NCBI GenBank assembly: GCA_030673265.1
Contig: DAOVJK010000113.1
Location: 1-8,812, forward strand
Reading direction: 5' to 3'
Origin: Pseudomonadota bacterium
GTDB taxonomy: Bacteria > Desulfobacterota > Desulfobulbia > Desulfobulbales > JAGXFP01
DNA: 8,812 bases
Position 1 is the stretch's first letter, and every line of letters begins with the position of its first letter. Made by a program: the position numbers and the translations under genes. The notes below the pieces were generated by a model. That model did not search any database. It was not told where the DNA came from and saw only the letters and a program-made list of their open reading frames with translations. Positions 1 through 5,354 of the stretch are shown here, piece by piece.

Positions 1-8
1 AGTTGCAT
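1..8 (-). CDS. Start codon of a leftward gene truncated by the window edge
   Basis: On the minus strand AGGAG is followed 7 nt later by ATG CAA at position 8, and the gene then leaves the window. The ribosome binding site is the best near either edge, so a real start is likely, but only two codons and part of a third are visible and no product can be named. The start lies in an inverted repeat: GCATCGG at 5-11 pairs with CCGATGC at 71-77, extended by TTT/AAA. In the mRNA the start codon could therefore be base-paired. Confidence 0.35.
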
Positions 9-107
9 CGGGTTTCTCCTCTCTGTCATGGTTCTGTCGGGAAACAAAACCTTAACAAAGATGGTTAAATCCGATGCGTTTTCTTTTTCATGCAGTTACT
101 AATGTTT

Positions 108-120
108 GTTGATTTTCAAC
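108..120. promoter_or_regulatory. Small palindrome upstream of the left-edge gene
   Basis: GTTGA-TTT-TCAAC is a perfect 5-bp inverted repeat with a 3-nt centre. It lies about 100 nt upstream of the leftward start codon at position 8, in an AT-rich stretch where that gene's promoter would be expected. It may be an operator, but nothing else supports this. Confidence 0.2.
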
Positions 121-130
121 TATTTTACGA

Positions 131-271
131 ATGAACCAAAATCTTTTATTTAAGACAAAAGTGATTGTCGGCCTGGGATTAATGGCCTCTATTCAGGGCG
201 CCGTGCATTTTCCGCTGAACAAGTTAGCGTTAAGCCAGGCGGGTCGTTATGGTCTGGTTGTTCTGGAATAG
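131..271 (+). CDS. Possible small ORF (46 aa), hydrophobic N-terminus
   Basis: ATG at 131 to TAG at 269-271 encodes 46 residues beginning MNQNLLFKTKVIVGLGLMAS. A short basic start is followed by a hydrophobic stretch at about residues 11-26, like a signal peptide or single membrane segment. There is no ribosome binding site ahead of the ATG, and I recognise no family. It ends 15 nt before the stop of the convergent gene at 286. It may be the surviving N-terminus of a lost gene or simply chance; the ORF is weakly supported. Confidence 0.2.
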   Translation: MNQNLLFKTKVIVGLGLMASIQGAVHFPLNKLALSQAGRYGLVVLE

Positions 272-285
272 TTGTGGTCGGGGCT

Positions 286-1212
286 TTATAAGGCGCCTTG
301 CAAATAACAGCCGTTTTCCTCGACAATCCCAGCATTCAGGACAACCGGTTCGTACTTGGCCATGAACCCCTCATGGTTTTCCAGAAACATCGGATGGTGG
401 TTGGAGCGGACCACCCGAATCTTCTTAAATCCCTCTGCTCTACCGAGCTCACATACTTTTTTCAAGACAAAGGTCCGGGGGTCCATGCCCATTTTGGCGG
501 CCAGACGTGCATAATCCCGACTTCTGTTTTTATCGTTTTGCAGGACCCGCTGGCCTTGCGCGGTAATCACATAGATCTCTTTATGGCTCGAGTCGAGAAA
601 GAAGCTCACTTTGGCGATGTAGCTTTTGGTTGTACCGTGTGGTTCTGCTTCATCCGACTTGGTGATATAGCAACATAGGCCGAAACAATCCTCAGTGACG
701 CCCTCCTCAAGAAACATTTTAAGGTCGTAGCCAAGACAGATTGCTTCGCCGTATTTATCGATTAATTTATCTTTCAGGGCGATTGTTTCATGAATGATCC
801 GACCGTTACTCACAAATCGTTTGACAGCAGCGCTAAGGGTGGCCCGGTTGATGCCATGTAACAGGAAAATCGGGTCAGGGAATGAGCCACAGCCTCCGAC
901 GGCGATCGGTTCGGAAAAAGTCTGCATTGCCCCGGCCATAGCCCTGGAAAATTGGTCTATCGTCGTCTCATCGGCCAAACCATTGAAGGACTGGGCGAGC
1001 AGGATCATCACCAATTCAATGTGAGCGCCGAAACATAGCCCATGCAGATCTTTATATTCTACCAATGGGCCAGCGGACAAAGGCTCGGCATACCGTTTAG
1101 TTTTAATAACGGTGAAGAGGGAGGAGTCAAACCGTTTTTCATCGTAAGAATCAGGGGTATTCAGATATTCCTTGATGCGGTTGGAAAATGCTTTAAGCCG
1201 GATTTTCGTCAT
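286..1212 (-). CDS. Hypothetical protein, 308 aa (possible distant DUF535/VirK-like C-terminus)
   Basis: This is a full-length leftward ORF with an ATG start, and AGGG lies 9 nt upstream. I see no signal peptide or membrane segments, so it is probably cytoplasmic. The middle has a CFGLCCY cluster at about residues 176-182. The C-terminal third reads strand, QGQ, a basic helix, MDPRTFVLKKVCELGRAEG, then IRVVRSNHH. That order (an xxQG strand, a helix ending in a 'lRPk.Ll' type segment, a helix, then a strand ending in a His) resembles the C-terminal half of DUF535 (VirK/YbjX) proteins. This is my impression from motif order only, not a search, and the N-terminal half does not obviously match. 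No partner gene is adjacent: the next gene, radical SAM, is more than 500 nt away behind a repeat. The function is unknown; the coding call is secure because of its length and clean translation. Confidence 0.8.
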   Translation of the reverse strand: MTKIRLKAFSNRIKEYLNTPDSYDEKRFDSSLFTVIKTKRYAEPLSAGPLVEYKDLHGLCFGAHIELVMILLAQSFNGLADETTIDQFSRAMAGAMQTFSEPIAVGGCGSFPDPIFLLHGINRATLSAAVKRFVSNGRIIHETIALKDKLIDKYGEAICLGYDLKMFLEEGVTEDCFGLCCYITKSDEAEPHGTTKSYIAKVSFFLDSSHKEIYVITAQGQRVLQNDKNRSRDYARLAAKMGMDPRTFVLKKVCELGRAEGFKKIRVVRSNHHPMFLENHEGFMAKYEPVVLNAGIVEENGCYLQGAL

Positions 1213-1309
1213 ATAAGATAACCCTACATCCTCAGCCTTGATTACTCAATATAATCCACATTATTTACCCACCGGAGCCGATACCGGCCGGGTAACGGGG
1301 TCTTAGCGG

Positions 1310-1469
1310 AAAGGACTGGGGTCGGGCCACGTTAACTGTTTGAAATAATTAATAAAGAATTTTCAAATAAGGCATTTTTCGGGCCTATATCGATGTTTTT
1401 GATACCAAAAACGGTAAAATAGGGTTTGTCTCCTACGCTGGTCGAACCCTGTCGACCGGCGTATCTTGC
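1310..1469 (+). repeat. Dispersed repeat copy A (long form, with three hairpins)
   Basis: This copy is 160 bp and matches copy B (2780-2939) at 153 of 160 positions without gaps. It starts AAAGGACT followed by the core GGGGTCGGGCCACGTTAAC (core begins at 1318). It holds three inverted repeats. AGGC...GCCT is at 1370-1386. GTTTTTG-ATAC-CAAAAAC is at 1395-1412, with a perfect 7-bp stem. A 12-bp stem with one G-T pair is at 1434-1463, TACGCTGGTCGA against TCGACCGGCGTA, with a 6-nt loop. It contains no coding capacity and lies downstream of the FAD-dehydrogenase fragment. It probably belongs to a non-autonomous mobile or REP-like family. Confidence 0.8.
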
Positions 1470-1479
1470 AATGGTCGCT

Positions 1480-1513
1480 GGGGTCGGGCCACGCTAAACA
1501 GTGGCCCGACCCC
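1480..1513. repeat. Perfect 13-bp inverted repeat made of two opposed repeat cores
   Basis: GGGGTCGGGCCAC (1480-1492) and its exact complement GTGGCCCGACCCC (1501-1513) flank an 8-nt loop, GCTAAACA. The left arm is a same-orientation core of the dispersed repeat family, 162 nt after the core of copy A. The right arm is a core in reverse. Together they form a strong cruciform or RNA hairpin just where the FAD-dehydrogenase fragment stops. There is no T-run on either side, so it is not a classical terminator. Confidence 0.7.
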
Positions 1514-1712
1514 GTCTATAATCAGTGCTGACAATGGGAGAGATCTTGTAAAAGAACTGTTCGTGATTTCAAATATCAAGTGCTTTGCTAATAATTTTGA
1601 CGATGGAAATATTCTCTGCGCCTATTTCCAGCTTTTGAGCCGCACGATTTAGATATTCATCAATCCCGTCTTGTTCAAGGGGGATTCGTAAATTGCTGAT
1701 TATGAGATCCAA
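1514..1712 (-). pseudogene. N-terminal fragment of an FAD-dependent dehydrogenase
   Basis: On the minus strand AGGAG is followed 7 nt later by TTG at 1712, and translation gives (M)DLIISNLRIPLEQDGIDEY..., ending ...SKALDI before TGA at 1569-1571. Reading on after the TGA gives NHEQFFYKISPIVSTD, then enters repeat sequence at 1513. The pattern 'l.i.nikLPld...e.l...a.kkLgi...di.s..i.kkslDaR....ffY.i.v.v' is the small N-terminal domain of a family of uncharacterised NAD(P)/FAD-dependent dehydrogenases of roughly 450-550 residues. The TGA sits where that family usually has Arg, so a CGA to TGA change is the simple reading. The entire FAD-binding core is missing. The fragment starts 16 nt after the radical SAM stop, so the two were probably one operon. 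The family call comes from memory of the pattern and is moderate. Confidence 0.5.
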
Positions 1713-1728
1713 GAAAACGCTCCTATTT

Positions 1729-2634
1729 CTATCGACTCCAGGCTGCCAATTCGGCCACTTCAGCCCGCAGCCTGGCTAGAGTCGCAGGGGAGTTGAACAA
1801 TTTGCGGCAAAGTTCGCACTTGCTATAAGTTATGATATCGCGGCCCTTCATCCCGGTAAAAGAGGCAATATTGGTTAGCCCCATGGTTCTAATGAGGTTG
1901 TGCAACCGGTCGGTTTCACTCTTAGTAAAAAGCTCTGCCATCGTATGATCGTTCAGGTTGCCCAGGTAAAAAAAGTTTGTTGCCGGAAAATGGCTCCCCG
2001 CATCGCAACAACCGTACATCTCAAGATCCGGAGTAAGATAAGGGTTCATATCACAACAGTTTGGTTGATAATCGGTCAGAATACTCCTGCGCTTGAAAGA
2101 CTCCGCCCGACCGGCATAGATGACGGGTTCTGGGAAAAATGTCAGACCTTGATCGCGCAAAAACTGTTCATAAGGATCATCCTCCTCGGAGAAATCGGTA
2201 ACAAATGAAATAAAATAATCCAAGCCGATCTTTTGGCAGCTGCGGGCTGCATTCAAGACATTGTGCTGGCTAACATGCTTCTGGTGCCACCTTGAAAAAC
2301 TCAAACGCAACTGGCAAAGCCCTTTTTCTTTCAGTTCTGCAACAAGGCGATCGGCAGACTCTGCAGTCTTTGCCCAAAAACTATTGGTCACAATCCTCGT
2401 ATAAATGTTGACTTGCCGGCACAGTTCCACTAACTCAACAATTTCATTGAAATAGAGCATCGGCTCACCAGCGGAAAAACTTATGCCGCCGACCCCTGCC
2501 AGGGCAAGCTGATCTATGATCTTTTTTGCCTTTCCATGATCCATGGTCCTACTATCAGGGATATCTCCCGTGGCAACGCAGTGCTCGCACCTGATATTGC
2601 ATCTGGTTGAGTATCCAAAAGCTAATTTACGCAT
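1729..2634 (-). CDS. Radical SAM protein with C-terminal cysteine-rich (SPASM-like) region
   Basis: This is a radical SAM enzyme of 301 aa if started at the ATG at 2634. It would bind a [4Fe-4S] cluster and cleave S-adenosylmethionine to a radical; its substrate is unknown. The cluster motif is CNIRCEHC with C12, C16 and C19 (CX3CX2C). The SAM-binding 'GGE'-type motif appears as SAGEP at residues 54-58. The C-terminal part has NCCDM (C193, C194), YGCCDAG (C209, C210), a LGNLND stretch typical of SPASM/twitch regions, and CELC (C273, C276), suggesting one or more auxiliary Fe-S clusters as in peptide-modifying enzymes. The frame is open upstream to a GTG at 2694, but AGAGGA lies 11 nt before the 2634 ATG and that ATG starts just ahead of the canonical barrel, so I prefer it. 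The next gene in the operon is a broken FAD dehydrogenase. No obvious substrate gene is present; a 17-codon ORF lies divergently upstream. Confidence 0.85.
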   Translation of the reverse strand: MRKLAFGYSTRCNIRCEHCVATGDIPDSRTMDHGKAKKIIDQLALAGVGGISFSAGEPMLYFNEIVELVELCRQVNIYTRIVTNSFWAKTAESADRLVAELKEKGLCQLRLSFSRWHQKHVSQHNVLNAARSCQKIGLDYFISFVTDFSEEDDPYEQFLRDQGLTFFPEPVIYAGRAESFKRRSILTDYQPNCCDMNPYLTPDLEMYGCCDAGSHFPATNFFYLGNLNDHTMAELFTKSETDRLHNLIRTMGLTNIASFTGMKGRDIITYSKCELCRKLFNSPATLARLRAEVAELAAWSR

Positions 2635-2721
2635 ATTTACCAATATTCCTCTGATTTGCCAGACAAGTCCTTCCTGTAACAAACAGCTAAACACAATCTT
2701 AGAAAACCCCGGAAAGGTAGC

Positions 2722-2775
2722 ATGAAACTCTGGAACAAGCCATGTTCGGATTACGACAACAACACTTTCAAATAA
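2722..2775 (+). CDS. Possible 17-aa peptide ORF divergent from the radical SAM gene
   Basis: GGAAAGG is followed 4 nt later by ATG at 2722, encoding MKLWNKPCSDYDNNTFK and stopping at TAA 2773-2775, just before repeat B. The WxKP start recalls PqqA-type precursor peptides of radical SAM systems, but the Glu and Tyr that are cross-linked in PqqA are absent. The peptide could be a truncated precursor, a leader or chance. An ORF of this length is not evidence by itself; only the ribosome binding site and the neighbour make it worth listing. Confidence 0.15.
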   Translation: MKLWNKPCSDYDNNTFK

Positions 2776-2779
2776 ACTA

Positions 2780-2939
2780 AAAGGACTGGGGTCGGGCCAC
2801 GTTAACTGTTCGAAATAATTAGTAAAGCATTTTCAAATAAGGCATTTTTCGGGCCTATATCGCTGTTTTTGATATCAAAAACGGTAAAATAGTGTTTGTC
2901 TCCTACGCTGGTCGAACCCGGTCGACCGGCGTATCTTGC
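2780..2939 (+). repeat. Dispersed repeat copy B (long form)
   Basis: This copy is near-identical to copy A (7 substitutions in 160 nt, no gaps), in the same orientation and exactly 1470 nt away. Its core starts at 2788. The 12-bp hairpin stem at 2904-2933 is unchanged while its loop differs by one base (ACCCGG against ACCCTG). The GTTTTTG/CAAAAAC hairpin is also intact with one loop change. The minus-strand reading frame across it has no coding features. Copies A and B bracket the radical SAM/FAD-fragment locus. Confidence 0.8.
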
Positions 2940-2951
2940 CACAAAAAAGCC

Positions 2952-3060
2952 GGGGTCGGGACGCGCTAACCATCTTAAATCACAAGTAATCATCCTGTAA
3001 AAAAGGCCTTTTCTGGGCCTATAATGACGTTTTTAAGGCCAAAAATGCAAATATAGAGTT
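2952..3060 (+). repeat. Dispersed repeat copy C (diverged), in tandem with copy B
   Basis: The core GGGGTCGGGACGCGCTAAC starts at 2952, 164 nt after the core of copy B. At +52 nt stands AGGCC...GGCCT, one base pair longer than in copy A. It is followed by CGTTTTT...AAAAATG, a hairpin at the same place as in copies A and B. The remainder is diverged and homology fades near 3060. Confidence 0.65.
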
Positions 3061-3090
3061 ATAGGCAAGGGGGCGACCTTTCTGCACCAA

Positions 3091-3116
3091 GTCAACATAG
3101 CTCCCAAAATGTTGAC
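3091..3116. promoter_or_regulatory. Inverted repeat overlapping a -35-like box upstream of the selenoprotein gene
   Basis: GTCAACAT and ATGTTGAC form a perfect 8-bp inverted repeat with a 10-nt spacer. TTGACA at 3112-3117, a consensus -35 box, overlaps the right arm. No good -10 lies at the usual 16-18 nt; GGTAAA and TAAACA are weak candidates. The site is 108 nt before the start codon at 3224, so it could be an operator for that gene. Confidence 0.3.
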
Positions 3117-3158
3117 ACTGAATTGTAAATACTCGGTAAACAGCATAAGATTGGCTAT

Positions 3159-3180
3159 ATTTATGATGTTTTTCATAAAT
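3159..3180. promoter_or_regulatory. AT-rich inverted repeat in the leader of the selenoprotein gene
   Basis: ATTTATG and CATAAAT form a perfect 7-bp inverted repeat around an 8-nt centre, 43 nt ahead of the start codon. It could be a second operator or a leader hairpin. There is no further evidence. Confidence 0.25.
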
Positions 3181-3223
3181 CTCAACTCTAGCAAAAGTTT
3201 TACGATATTAAGGAGAGTAAAGA

Positions 3224-3448
3224 ATGAGCCAAGAACTGATTTGTTACTGCTTTAACTACACGGCAGACGACATAAAAAAAGATTTCAATGACAAAGGTCA
3301 ATCCACAATAATGGCTCGTCTCATCGATGAAAAAAAAGCTGGTAAATGCCGTTGTGAGTCAACCAACCCAAAAGGTAGGTGATGTTTAGCAGATGTTCGC
3401 CAGGTGGTGAACAAATTAGAGAGCATCAAAGAAATGAAGAACTTTTAA
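3224..3448 (+). CDS. Predicted selenoprotein, CopZ/BFD-type [2Fe-2S]/zinc domain protein (Sec53)
   Basis: AAGGAG stands 8 nt before the ATG at 3224. The reading frame has an in-frame TGA at 3380-3382 and continues to TAA at 3446-3448, giving 74 residues with selenocysteine at 53. Seen: CYC (C7, C9), a helical segment with GQSTIMARLIDEKKAG, CRC (C42, C44), then NPKGR-U-CLADVRQVVNKL. This is the layout of the small Fe-S/zinc domain found in BFD-like proteins and at the N-terminus of CopZ copper chaperones, where the equivalent end reads NPxGRCCLxDV. The residue at TGA is thus Cys in relatives as I remember them. The conserved CLxDV after the TGA shows that selection acts beyond it, and a SECIS-like hairpin follows. 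Standard annotation would call a 52-residue product ending at NPKGR. The domain probably binds a [2Fe-2S] cluster and/or metal in the cytoplasm; partner unknown. It stands alone between repeats C and D and is the only solid plus-strand gene inside the window. Confidence 0.8.
3394..3413 (+). promoter_or_regulatory. Bacterial SECIS-like hairpin after the in-frame TGA
   Basis: TGTTCGCC (3394-3401) pairs with GGTGAACA (3406-3413) through 8 base pairs, one of them G-T, closing the 4-nt loop AGGT. The loop GG begins 21 nt after the TGA. Bacterial SECIS elements lie inside the coding region just downstream of UGA, have a small apical loop with G in its first two positions, and are bound by SelB. This hairpin fits those rules. 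It also encodes the conserved DVRQVVN segment, so coding constraint contributes to its sequence. Confidence 0.65.
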
Positions 3449-3473
3449 GGTCGGATTCGGACGAGGACAGTTT

Positions 3474-3575
3474 GGGGTCGGATCAAGCTAATCACCTGTG
3501 TCTTCAACTTATTTGATCAAATTATGGGTGTTTTAAGTCCTTAGAGCACCCTTTTCACCATCAAAAACATGGTTC
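3474..3575 (+). repeat. Dispersed repeat copy D (most diverged)
   Basis: The core reads GGGGTCGGATCAAGCTAATC from 3474. At +52 nt comes GGGTGTTTTAAGTCCTTA, matching the place of the first hairpin. CCCTTTTCACCATCAAAAAC follows at the place of the T-run/A-run hairpin. Sequence identity to copy A is low outside these blocks, but the spacing is kept to the base. It lies between the selenoprotein stop and the hipA stop. The remainder of 3449-3697 holds no gene that I can see. Confidence 0.5.
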
Positions 3576-3697
3576 TAAACCAAACCCGATAACCAAATGT
3601 GAGCAGGTAGAGGTCAGGTCTCTGTTCGACTCATGTTGTTGATTTTGGGTTTTTGGTAATTACTGTTTTGCCTTGTGGCTTTTTCAACTTTTCAGCT

Positions 3698-4927
3698 CTA
3701 TTCCTTCAATCTGTTTTCAATTCTTTTTCTGATATTCTCTTTGAGTTTAGTGGTATGGACGGTCGGAACTTCGGAAATGGCGAAGACATTCTCCCAATCG
3801 GCTAATCTATCCACAACATCATTAAAAACACGCTTACTGCGTTGAACAGAAAGGCCGCTTTTCCTGCCTTCGGCAATCACGTCTTCTGCTATTATCCCGC
3901 CGTGTTTGCCGTTGACCAGTAATATCTGCTCCAATTGATAAATATTGGGGACAATATCGTAAGCCGGGGAAAGACGCCAACCCTTATCAGTGTGGAGCAT
4001 AGCGAAGTTCTGCAAATGATCATCGGTATTCACCAGGAGGATATTAATGATCATCTGGCGGTATAAAAGCTCCACATCCTGACCGGGCTCAACCGAGTAT
4101 TTACGAATTACCGCCGCAAGGTCCGAATATGAAACCCCGTAAGGGTCATAAGTCCCGGTAAGAGTTCTGAAGCTTACCAGGGCATTCCTACCTTCATCAC
4201 CCACCAGATCGAACCTGCGAACAAACAGGACATTACGATTGTTGACAGATAATTTTTTAATCACCGGCACATTAAGTCCGGCGGATGCAGCCAGGGTCAT
4301 GCCTGCATTTTCAAGGGCTACAAATAACTCTGGATGGATATCTTTGGTGCTGGCAAACTTAGCAAGCCACCGTTGGTTATCCATTGAAACCAGAACCTTG
4401 GGTCGTGCTCCACCAGCGGAACTGCCGCAGGCCAGAAGGTGGCGTAGTTCCTCTGAATCAATGTCCATTGCTTCTTCCAGTTTGCCGGCTTCTTCGATGA
4501 CTGCGGAGATATCTGAATATTCTATGCTGCCATCCCGATAGGATGGTTGTTGTTCCTCCTCGGTATACAAGAGTCGGCCCAGCCCGCCACCCTGTAATAC
4601 AGCAAGCAAGTGGGCGGGTGCGGTGGCGCCAGCAAGACCACCTTTTCTGGCCAGGATATGGCGGCCCCAGGCATCCGGCAAAGAATCTTCGAAAACAGAA
4701 TGCAAACCGGTCTCACTGTTATTGGCTGTAAAAACCTTTTCCTGCAGGGGTAAATGTTGGGGATCTAATTCATATCTCTTCGGGTGGTTTAAAAAGGAGG
4801 GCGAATATTTAAAGAATCCTTCATAGCGACCAACTGTTCCCAGGTTGCGGGACAGAATACGTCCGGCCTGGACGATTTCTCCATCAGGAAAAACTGCATA
4901 TACAAAGAGATTCACTTCGGGCTTCAT
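3698..4927 (-). CDS. hipA: HipA-type serine/threonine kinase toxin
   Basis: This is the toxin of a HipBA type II toxin-antitoxin module. Characterised HipA kinases phosphorylate glutamyl-tRNA synthetase and cause growth arrest and persistence; related HipT/YjjJ-type kinases can use other tRNA synthetases, so the target is not certain. It has 409 aa against about 440 in E. coli HipA, with the N-subdomain 1 region present. Visible kinase parts: the Gly/Ser loop GSSAGGARPK at 168-177 (the autophosphorylated loop in E. coli), K190 in LAKF, FVRRFD at 235-240, the catalytic loop NTDDHLQN with D302 and N307, and the metal-binding D324 in SPAYDIVP. All key residues are present, so it should be active. 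Its ATG overlaps the hipB TGA in ATGA at 4924-4927, so translation is probably coupled. Repeat D lies downstream. Confidence 0.92.
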   Translation of the reverse strand: MKPEVNLFVYAVFPDGEIVQAGRILSRNLGTVGRYEGFFKYSPSFLNHPKRYELDPQHLPLQEKVFTANNSETGLHSVFEDSLPDAWGRHILARKGGLAGATAPAHLLAVLQGGGLGRLLYTEEEQQPSYRDGSIEYSDISAVIEEAGKLEEAMDIDSEELRHLLACGSSAGGARPKVLVSMDNQRWLAKFASTKDIHPELFVALENAGMTLAASAGLNVPVIKKLSVNNRNVLFVRRFDLVGDEGRNALVSFRTLTGTYDPYGVSYSDLAAVIRKYSVEPGQDVELLYRQMIINILLVNTDDHLQNFAMLHTDKGWRLSPAYDIVPNIYQLEQILLVNGKHGGIIAEDVIAEGRKSGLSVQRSKRVFNDVVDRLADWENVFAISEVPTVHTTKLKENIRKRIENRLKE

Positions 4928-5235
4928 TTCTTACGCACCCTGGTTTTTTTAAGCTGGTCAAGCTCCTGGCGCTGTCGGTCAAACTCTGCGAAGGGATCAA
5001 CCGGCAACATTAGGACATTCTCCCAGCTATCAAGTAAATCGAGAGCCGTGCTTACTTTTACCCACTTGGCCAGGGAAACTGTTGGATCACCTTTTTCCAT
5101 TTTTACTATGAGTTGCCGGGAGATACCGGTTCTGGCTCCGAGGTCGGCCTGGGTTATTTTTCTTCTGATGCGGGCCTTTCGTAAACGAAGACCCAGATCT
5201 TTATACAAGTTGTTCTCTTCCTGAGTTGCCAGCAT
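4924..5235 (-). CDS. hipB: HipB-type antitoxin, XRE/Cro-like HTH protein
   Basis: This is the DNA-binding antitoxin that neutralises HipA and represses the operon. It is 103 aa from the ATG at 5235. The HTH region is LGLRLRKARIRRKITQADLG followed by ARTGISRQLIVKMEKGDPTVSL, the standard XRE layout with recognition helix ISRQLIVKMEKG. The C-terminal tail is strongly charged (RQRQELDQLKKTRVRKK). The frame could also begin at TTG 5241, but AGAG stands 7 nt before the ATG and only 2 nt before the TTG, so I prefer the ATG. The gene overlaps hipA by 4 nt. Repression of its own promoter is expected from the family, and palindromic sequence lies 40-60 nt upstream. Confidence 0.9.
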   Translation of the reverse strand: MLATQEENNLYKDLGLRLRKARIRRKITQADLGARTGISRQLIVKMEKGDPTVSLAKWVKVSTALDLLDSWENVLMLPVDPFAEFDRQRQELDQLKKTRVRKK

Positions 5236-5273
5236 CTTCAATCTCTGTAGGTAGAATAACGGCTTATCTTTAG

Positions 5274-5321
5274 TTTAATGTTTATAATAACATACTTAAG
5301 GTCTAAAAAAAGATTTAATGT
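5274..5321 (-). promoter_or_regulatory. hipBA promoter/operator region
   Basis: ATGTT-TATAAT-AACAT (5278-5293) is a perfect 5-bp inverted repeat whose centre carries a -10-like hexamer; on the minus strand it reads TTATTATAAAC. TTTAATGT occurs twice, at 5274-5281 and 5314-5321, 40 bp apart, close to four DNA turns. The first copy overlaps the palindrome. Paired half-sites over the promoter are what an autoregulating HipB would need. No convincing -35 box was found. The placement is inferred. Confidence 0.4.
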
Positions 5322-5354
5322 ATCGTAAGATAGACACATAAATGAAAAGGAGTT

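Noticed and set aside
298..1024. Plus-strand ORFs opposite the 308-aa gene
   Set aside because: They are antisense shadows of a clean longer reading frame, without ribosome binding sites or recognisable motifs.
1569..1571. TGA in the FAD-dehydrogenase fragment as selenocysteine
   Set aside because: The residue expected there in the family is Arg, not Cys, no good SECIS hairpin follows, and the frame soon runs into repeat sequence.
2802..2993. Minus-strand ORF of 63 codons
   Set aside because: It lies almost entirely in repeat copies B and C, has no recognisable domain, and is explained by the repeat sequence.
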